From assembly GCA_002477805.1 (NCBI GenBank), contig DLKQ01000036.1, positions 37,534 to 56,779 on the forward strand: DNA of 19,246 nucleotides, written 5' to 3'. Source of the stretch: Christensenella sp. UBA7584. Its GTDB lineage: Bacteria > Bacillota > Clostridia > Christensenellales > UBA1242. Below are positions 14,955-19,246 of this stretch, one piece after another. Each line of letters begins with the position of its first letter. The first letter of the stretch is position 1. A model generated the notes under the pieces. It did no database searches, was not told the DNA's origin, and saw only the letters and a list, made by a program, of their open reading frames with translations. The position numbers and the translations under genes are program-made.

Positions 14955-15509
14955 CTACGCTCTTGAAACATATTTTCCGTCAGCAGTTGAAACAATTATT
15001 TTGTCGCCCTCATTAATAAAAAGAGGAATTTTTACAACAAGACCCGTTTCGGTTGTAGCATCTTTTGTTGGGCGTGAAGCTGTAGATGCACTTGTAGCTG
15101 AATCAACACTTACAATTGTCATTTCAACTTTTTCTGGAATTTGAATTCCTAAAAGTTGCCCATCAAGCGAAGAAACATCAACATTACCATTTTCAATCAA
15201 ATAATATTTATCATCACCGATACGCTCTGCAGGGATTTCAAGCTGGTCAAATGTTTGATTGTCCATAAAGTAATAAGTTGAACCATCGTTGTAAAGGTAT
15301 TGAACATTACTTCGGGTGATTCTCGCTTCTTCAATTTTATAGTTTGTGTTAAAGTTACGCTCAAGAGTTGTTCCTGTTTTAACATTCTTGATTTTTGTTT
15401 TCATAAAAGCAGAACCCTTGCCTGGTTTTACGTGTAAAAAATCAATTACTTGGAAAAGGTCGCCATCAATAATTACGTGCATACCCTTTTTTACTTCTGA
15501 AATTTCCAT
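14955..15509 (-). CDS. efp: Translation elongation factor P
   Basis: A 184-residue three-domain factor that binds the ribosome between the P and E sites and helps peptide-bond formation at polyproline stretches. The KOW-like N domain holds the loop HVKPGKGSAF, so K31 is the tip lysine matching E. coli K34, normally modified after translation. The ending SVDSATSASTASRPTKDATTETGLVVKIPLFINEGDKIIV... shows the conserved C domain that mimics the tRNA anticodon arm. Length (184) is standard. The start has AGGAG. It has its own promoter directly after pnuC, and a terminator. Confidence 0.96.
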   Translation of the reverse strand: MEISEVKKGMHVIIDGDLFQVIDFLHVKPGKGSAFMKTKIKNVKTGTTLERNFNTNYKIEEARITRSNVQYLYNDGSTYYFMDNQTFDQLEIPAERIGDDKYYLIENGNVDVSSLDGQLLGIQIPEKVEMTIVSVDSATSASTASRPTKDATTETGLVVKIPLFINEGDKIIVSTADGKYVSRA

Positions 15510-15538
15510 TTAATCTTCTCCTAAAAAAATATAGTCAT

Positions 15539-15567
15539 ATTCTACCAAAATTATATGTGTTTGTCAA
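15539..15567 (-). promoter_or_regulatory. Promoter of efp
   Basis: Minus-strand TTGACA (15567-15562), 17 bases, TAGAAT (15544-15539). It lies a few bases after the pnuC stop, with no terminator between. Confidence 0.75.
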
Positions 15568-15574
15568 TAATTTT

Positions 15575-16540
15575 TTATTCTTTCACTTTTGCTTTCAAAA
15601 CTTTTTGACTCTTTAAACTGTAGAGTTTTGTTGGATAATTGAAATTGTTTATCTTCGGGTGAATCCAACACTTTTTATGCCCTCTGATATACTTTTGCCA
15701 CATAATAAACCCATAAAGTGAATTCATTAAATACCCGATTTCAAGTACAAGCAAAATATACTGACCATTCAAAATCCAAATTATAGATTCAGTAATCGCC
15801 ACGCCAAGCCAAGCTACCCACTGCTCTCGGTATCTGAGCACCAAAAATAGCCCATTACACACACTAAAAGCATTCGCTAAAGCATCAAGATACCACCAGT
15901 CTGGCATACCCTCAGCCAAAATTCCTATACTAGTAAATAAAAATCCAGTCACAAGCGAAACAGCCAAAATTCCCGCAAATATAACAGCATCTCGAGCCCA
16001 ATTTACCGCTTTTACTTTTGTTAAATTCTTGTTTTCGCCGTCAGATTTCTTGCCCCAAAGATAAAAACCAACAAAAAGAATCGGAATCCAAAAAATTATT
16101 TCAAATAATGCACTAATATAAAGTCCGTTTGCAAAATAAACTATCGTTTGTGTTGTATCGTACAGCACAAAAGACACAATAAACGCCCACTTTGATTGCT
16201 TGCTAAGTAAAAGTTCGCACGAACACCCACCAATGACCACTATAATTTCAATTACTCTAAGCCAAGTTCGCTCATTTGGATCTTCAGGAAAGAAGATTCC
16301 AAGCAAAATCCCTATTGTGCAAATTGAAAAAAGCCATATTTTTTCGTAAGTCGAATAGTAATTCCACAGCCTCACAAACCAATTTTGATGTTTTTCTGCA
16401 ATCTTTTCCTGTTTACAAGTATTTTTTTCTTCAGAAATTTGTAACTGCGTTTGCAATTCCTTTTTATCTAAAATTGCAGTTGTATTTTCTTTATCATTTT
16501 CAATTTCTTTCTTTTCTATTTTTTCTTTTGAGTGTTTCAT
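15575..16540 (-). CDS. pnuC: PnuC-type vitamin B3 (nicotinamide riboside) transporter with charged N-terminal extension
   Basis: A 321-residue inner-membrane facilitator for NAD precursors, acting with a cytosolic kinase that traps them. Seven or so membrane segments begin at about residue 66. Family marks are GFYLWGKK (158-165), WYLDALANAFSVCNG (216-230) and LRYREQWVAWLGV (235-247). The first 52 residues are an unusual, very charged Lys/Glu-rich extension; a tail of about 35 residues follows the last membrane segment. No internal ATG with a ribosome site would remove the extension. The perfect promoter ends so close to the ATG that the message should begin two or three bases before it, without a Shine-Dalgarno site. 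No NAD riboswitch fits in that space. Confidence 0.88.
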   Translation of the reverse strand: MKHSKEKIEKKEIENDKENTTAILDKKELQTQLQISEEKNTCKQEKIAEKHQNWFVRLWNYYSTYEKIWLFSICTIGILLGIFFPEDPNERTWLRVIEIIVVIGGCSCELLLSKQSKWAFIVSFVLYDTTQTIVYFANGLYISALFEIIFWIPILFVGFYLWGKKSDGENKNLTKVKAVNWARDAVIFAGILAVSLVTGFLFTSIGILAEGMPDWWYLDALANAFSVCNGLFLVLRYREQWVAWLGVAITESIIWILNGQYILLVLEIGYLMNSLYGFIMWQKYIRGHKKCWIHPKINNFNYPTKLYSLKSQKVLKAKVKE

Positions 16541-16549
16541 AATAAACTA

Positions 16550-16578
16550 ATTATAACACTTTCAAGTATCACTGTCAA
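16550..16578 (-). promoter_or_regulatory. Perfect consensus promoter of pnuC
   Basis: Minus-strand TTGACA (16578-16573), exactly 17 bases, TATAAT (16555-16550). With initiation about seven bases after the -10 element the transcript would start near 16543, next to ATG 16540. Confidence 0.85.
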
Positions 16579-17258
16579 CAACGAAAATTGTAACAAATTT
16601 GTAGTCAAATACTATTTAATTACATCACAAACACACACTTTATTCTTTTCAACAAACTTAAAAGACAATTAAGAGTGAGATATTTGAAATTGCTTAGAAT
16701 TTTTAGCTAAGAATATTGAATTTACAGCTTTTTGGAAATATGCGTTAGCCTTGTTTTATTGTGGAAAAGTGGATAACTTTTGTGGAAAAACCACATTTTT
16801 CGGGGTTATGTGCATAAATTTAGACACTATCCCACATAAAATTACCAGTAAAGTGCACAAAATTTGCAACGAGCATAAGCACATACCAAAAGTATTTAAA
16901 GAATAGAATATGAAAAACACCACAACTAAATGCGTATCAAGATGTGAATATTTTTTAACACATAAAAGCGGGATTCAATTGCAAACTTTCTATTATAGAA
17001 ACCAATAACTACTTTATAAAAAAATTTAAGATGACAATGATTACATATTTTGGCATTATAAAATTAGTTGCACATTTTAGATATAGTTATTTCAATTTTT
17101 TCATAAAATCTTTTATAAGAATTGTTCCTTTATTTTAAAAACAGTAATAGAGCGTGATTTTATTTAAAATTACTCATTTTAAAAAGGAATTTTTATTGAA
17201 CTATTTTTAAAAATTATTAAATCAGCCTTAAAGAAATTCTTAGAAGTCAAAATTTTTG
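16579..17258. other. Gene-free AT-rich interval at the strand switch
   Basis: About 680 bases between divergent genes with no supported gene; a 33-codon frame near 16909 has no ribosome site. It holds the DnaA-box-like cluster at 16760-16817 and a long AT hairpin at 17125-17189 (TTCCTT...AAGGAA arms continuing through TTTTAAAA, with TAAT/ATTA inside). The interval divides the mainly leftward genes from the rightward genes. Confidence 0.55.
16760..16817. other. Cluster of DnaA-box-like sites; candidate replication origin element
   Basis: Read on the minus strand: TTTTCCACA (16768-16760), TTATCCACT (16776-16768), TTTTCCACA (16789-16781) and TTATGCACA (16817-16809). Three fit the TTWTNCACA consensus and one misses only the last base. 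All four point the same way within 58 bp, in AT-rich DNA. Part of the cluster also forms the palindrome TGTGGAAAAACCACA (16781-16795). The neighbouring genes diverge from here. dnaA and dnaN are not in view. Confidence 0.45.
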
Positions 17259-17287
17259 TTTACTAAAGCTTGCAAATATGTTATAAT
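17259..17287 (+). promoter_or_regulatory. Promoter of the COG4100 PLP enzyme gene
   Basis: TTTACT (17259-17264), 17 bases, TATAAT (17282-17287), followed by GCGAGGT and ATG 17316. Confidence 0.65.
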
Positions 17288-17315
17288 TTTTAAAATTAAA
17301 TTTGCGAGGTAAAAA

Positions 17316-18572
17316 ATGTTAGAAAATTTTGATATTGATAGCAAACTTTTAAAACTAGCTGATGAGGCAGAAAAAGAGTTAGCGCCAATTTTTAAAGAAT
17401 TTGATGATATTTGTTTTTTTAATAGTGCAAAAGTTTTGAAAGCTTTTCAAGACGAAAAACTAACCTGCACTGATTTTTGTGAGGTTACAGGCTATGGTTA
17501 TTACGACCACGGCAGAAACAAGCTTGAAAATATTTACAGCAAAATTTTTGGCACAGAAGACGCACTAGTTAGACCGCAAATTATGTCTGGAACACACGCA
17601 CTAAGTCTTACTTTTTTTGGCCTTTTAAAACACGGAGATACATTGATTTCCATAACTGGAGAACCTTACGATTCTCTAAAAGGTATTATTGGATTAACAG
17701 GTGGAAGTCATAATTCACTCATAGCTCACGGTATAAATTTTGAACAGATTGAGCTTGTAAACAATGATTTTGACACCAAAAATATTATTGATAGAATCAA
17801 AAAAAACAAGGTAAAAATGGTGGAGATTCAGCGTTCAAGAGGATATTCAAACAGACTAAGCTTGAGCGTGGAAAAAATTGAGAAAATAGCAAAGGCAATA
17901 AAAGAAACCGACAGCGAAGTTATAATTATGTGTGATAATTGCTATGGCGATTTTGTTGAAACAAAAGAACCGACAGAGGTTGGCATAGATATTTTAGTTG
18001 GTTCGCTAATGAAAAATTTGGGTGCTGGCGAAGCGAAAACTGGAGGTTATATTGTAGGGAAAGAAAGTCTTGTTCACGATGTTGCTGAAAGATTTTCTGC
18101 TCCTTGTGTAGCAAAAGATATTGGAGCGAATCTTAATCAAAACCTTTCCTTTTTTAAAGGTCTTTATCACGCACCAAGTGTTGTAAAAAGTAGCCTCAAA
18201 ACAGCAGTGTTTGCAAGTTTTATGCTTGAAAAACTCGGATACAGCGTTAGCCCAAGATATACAGATAAACGAACAGACCTTGTTCAAACGATTGAGCTTG
18301 GCAGTGAAGAAAAACTTGTGGAATTTTGTCAAGGTATTCAAAAAGGTGCTACTCTTGAGAACTACGTTACACTTGTGCCAAGTGAAATCCCAGGTTACCC
18401 ACATAAAGAAATAATGGCAAGTGGAAGTTTTATTTCAGGCTCAACAATAGAACTAAGTTGCGACGGGCCAATAGCTCCCCCATTCACTGCATTTATGCAA
18501 GGAAGTCTTACTTATGAATATGGCAAACTTGGAATTTTAATTGCACTAAACAATCTATGCAAAAGTGAATAA
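17316..18572 (+). CDS. Methionine gamma-lyase family PLP-dependent protein (COG4100, YnbB / aluminium-resistance family)
   Basis: A 418-residue cytosolic enzyme of the fold-type I PLP class (PF06838). Visible marks are GYYDHGRNKLENIY (61-74), RPQIMSGTHAL (86-96, cofactor phosphate region), CDNCYGDF (206-213, with D207 facing the PLP ring) and GSLMKNLGAGEAKTGGYI (229-246), in which K233 is the Schiff-base lysine. Length matches the family (about 410-425). The family is annotated as aluminium resistance or methionine gamma-lyase, but the true reaction is not firmly known. In Bacillus the homologue ynbB sits near glnR; here the neighbour is rlmH. The start has GCGAGGT and a promoter directly upstream. 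No clear terminator follows, so rlmH may be read through. Confidence 0.9.
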   Translation: MLENFDIDSKLLKLADEAEKELAPIFKEFDDICFFNSAKVLKAFQDEKLTCTDFCEVTGYGYYDHGRNKLENIYSKIFGTEDALVRPQIMSGTHALSLTFFGLLKHGDTLISITGEPYDSLKGIIGLTGGSHNSLIAHGINFEQIELVNNDFDTKNIIDRIKKNKVKMVEIQRSRGYSNRLSLSVEKIEKIAKAIKETDSEVIIMCDNCYGDFVETKEPTEVGIDILVGSLMKNLGAGEAKTGGYIVGKESLVHDVAERFSAPCVAKDIGANLNQNLSFFKGLYHAPSVVKSSLKTAVFASFMLEKLGYSVSPRYTDKRTDLVQTIELGSEEKLVEFCQGIQKGATLENYVTLVPSEIPGYPHKEIMASGSFISGSTIELSCDGPIAPPFTAFMQGSLTYEYGKLGILIALNNLCKSE

Positions 18573-18651
18573 AAGCAATATTTTATATGATTTTAATTAA
18601 AAACGCAAAAATTTAAAAAAATAATACAATTTTTTGCAAAAAGAGAGTTTT

Positions 18652-19113
18652 ATGAGAAAAATAACCTTAATTTGTGTTGGAAATTTAAAAGAAAAATATC
18701 TAGTTGACGCGACTGAAGAATATAAAAAAAGGTTGCAAAAGTTTTTTGACCTTAAAATTATTGAGCTACCTGAATTTAAACTTAAAGATGAAAATTCTTT
18801 TCAAAAAGGTTTGGATATTGAAGCATATAATATTCTTACAAAAATAAAATCAAACAATGTCTGCTCTTTATGTATTGAAGGCGAAGAAAAAAGCAGTGAG
18901 GATTTCGCTCAGTTTGTTGAAAAGAATTCAAACTTAGGTGAAATGTATTTCGTTATTGGTAGTAGTTATGGTTTGTCTGAAAAGGTCAAGAAAAACTCAA
19001 CAAAAATTAGCTTTGGCAAAATGACTTTTCCACATCAACTAATGCGAGTTATTTTTTTAGAACAACTTTACAGAGCGGGAACAATAATAAATAACACAAG
19101 TTATCACAAGTAA
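18652..19113 (+). CDS. rlmH: 23S rRNA (pseudouridine1915-N3)-methyltransferase RlmH
   Basis: A 153-residue SPOUT methyltransferase that methylates pseudouridine 1915 in helix 69 of 23S rRNA. ATG 18652 is preferred, with AAGAGAG upstream; an 18-base longer frame has no site. The knotted SAM site is FVIGSSYGLS (100-109); the usual second Gly of GGxxG is Ser104 here. MTFPHQLMRVIFLEQLYRA (124-142) and the C-terminal YHK are the strong family marks. In staphylococci and other Firmicutes rlmH (orfX) lies near the replication origin, and its last codons are the SCC integration site. The end here (TTATCACAAGTAA) has a similar layout, but no second copy appears in the 130 bases that remain. Confidence 0.95.
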   Translation: MRKITLICVGNLKEKYLVDATEEYKKRLQKFFDLKIIELPEFKLKDENSFQKGLDIEAYNILTKIKSNNVCSLCIEGEEKSSEDFAQFVEKNSNLGEMYFVIGSSYGLSEKVKKNSTKISFGKMTFPHQLMRVIFLEQLYRAGTIINNTSYHK

Positions 19114-19140
19114 GCAATTTTTGCTTACTTTTTGTTTTTA
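19109..19140 (+). terminator. Terminator of rlmH, overlapping its stop codon
   Basis: AGTAAGCAA (19109-19117) pairs with TTGCTTACT (19121-19129) around TTT, followed by a long T-rich run. The TAA stop (19111-19113) is inside the stem. Confidence 0.88.
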
Positions 19141-19212
19141 ACAATTTTCATTATTCTTTGTTCACTAAACTTTTGATTTATTCTTTCTCAACATTTTATA
19201 ATTTTTACTAGT

Positions 19213-19240
19213 ATTATATTTTGGGTTTTGCAAAAGTCAA
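19213..19240 (-). promoter_or_regulatory. Possible leftward promoter at the right edge
   Basis: Minus-strand TTGACT (19240-19235), 16 bases, TATAAT (19218-19213). Only a 9-codon frame follows before rlmH, so any product would be an RNA antisense to the end of rlmH. AT-rich chance matches are common. Confidence 0.25.
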
Positions 19241-19246
19241 ATTATG

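Noticed and set aside
16909..17010. 33-codon plus-strand frame in the strand-switch gap
   Set aside because: No ribosome site; composition like random AT-rich DNA.

Overview
The window is AT-rich chromosomal DNA from a low-GC Gram-positive bacterium, most likely a member of the Clostridia. The evidence is strong AGGAGG-type ribosome sites, TTGACA/TATAAT promoters with 17-bp spacers, U-run terminators, and the protein families present (tandem CPBP proteases, COG4100 PLP enzyme, EF-P with a bacterial-type Lys loop, PnuC, RlmH). No phage, transposase, CRISPR or plasmid genes were found. The species cannot be named from the sequence alone.

Layout. At 1-284 is the 5' part of a membrane protein gene running off the left edge. 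At 336-640 is a GC-richer block with long nested inverted repeats and no convincing gene. At 798-1089 is a small zinc-ribbon gene that is readable only if two frameshifts are allowed, followed by tRNA-Arg(TCG) with its own terminator. At 1478-3952 is an operon of two CPBP intramembrane proteases and an encapsulated-ferritin-like protein. Next come a small multidrug-export-family membrane protein and ndk. At 5356-6347 an XRE repressor gene diverges from a two-TM membrane protein whose promoter carries palindromic operators. At 6698-7971 are two hypothetical membrane proteins, and at 8150-10194 a nucleoside hydrolase and MscS operon. At 10316-11443 is a membrane-anchored EEP-fold hydrolase, and at 11576-13293 the two subunits of aconitase X. 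After a 670-bp gene-free stretch come a FabG-like reductase, efp and pnuC, all on the minus strand. After a second gene-free gap (16541-17315) the orientation flips: the COG4100 PLP enzyme and rlmH are on the plus strand.

Most cellular functions here are housekeeping: nucleotide metabolism (ndk, nucleoside hydrolase, pnuC), translation (efp, rlmH, tRNA-Arg), osmotic protection (mscS) and redox or lipid reduction (SDR).

The most interesting points are these. (1) The gap at 16.5-17.3 kb combines a DnaA-box-like cluster, AT-rich DNA, divergent gene orientation and nearby rlmH, which makes it a candidate replication origin even though dnaA is not in view. (2) The XRE-controlled membrane protein has operators on a 30-bp period. 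(3) The nested-hairpin block lies at the left edge. (4) The zinc-ribbon gene is broken at homopolymers. (5) The EncFtn-like protein sits with two membrane proteases and no encapsulin. (6) The pnuC message appears to be leaderless.
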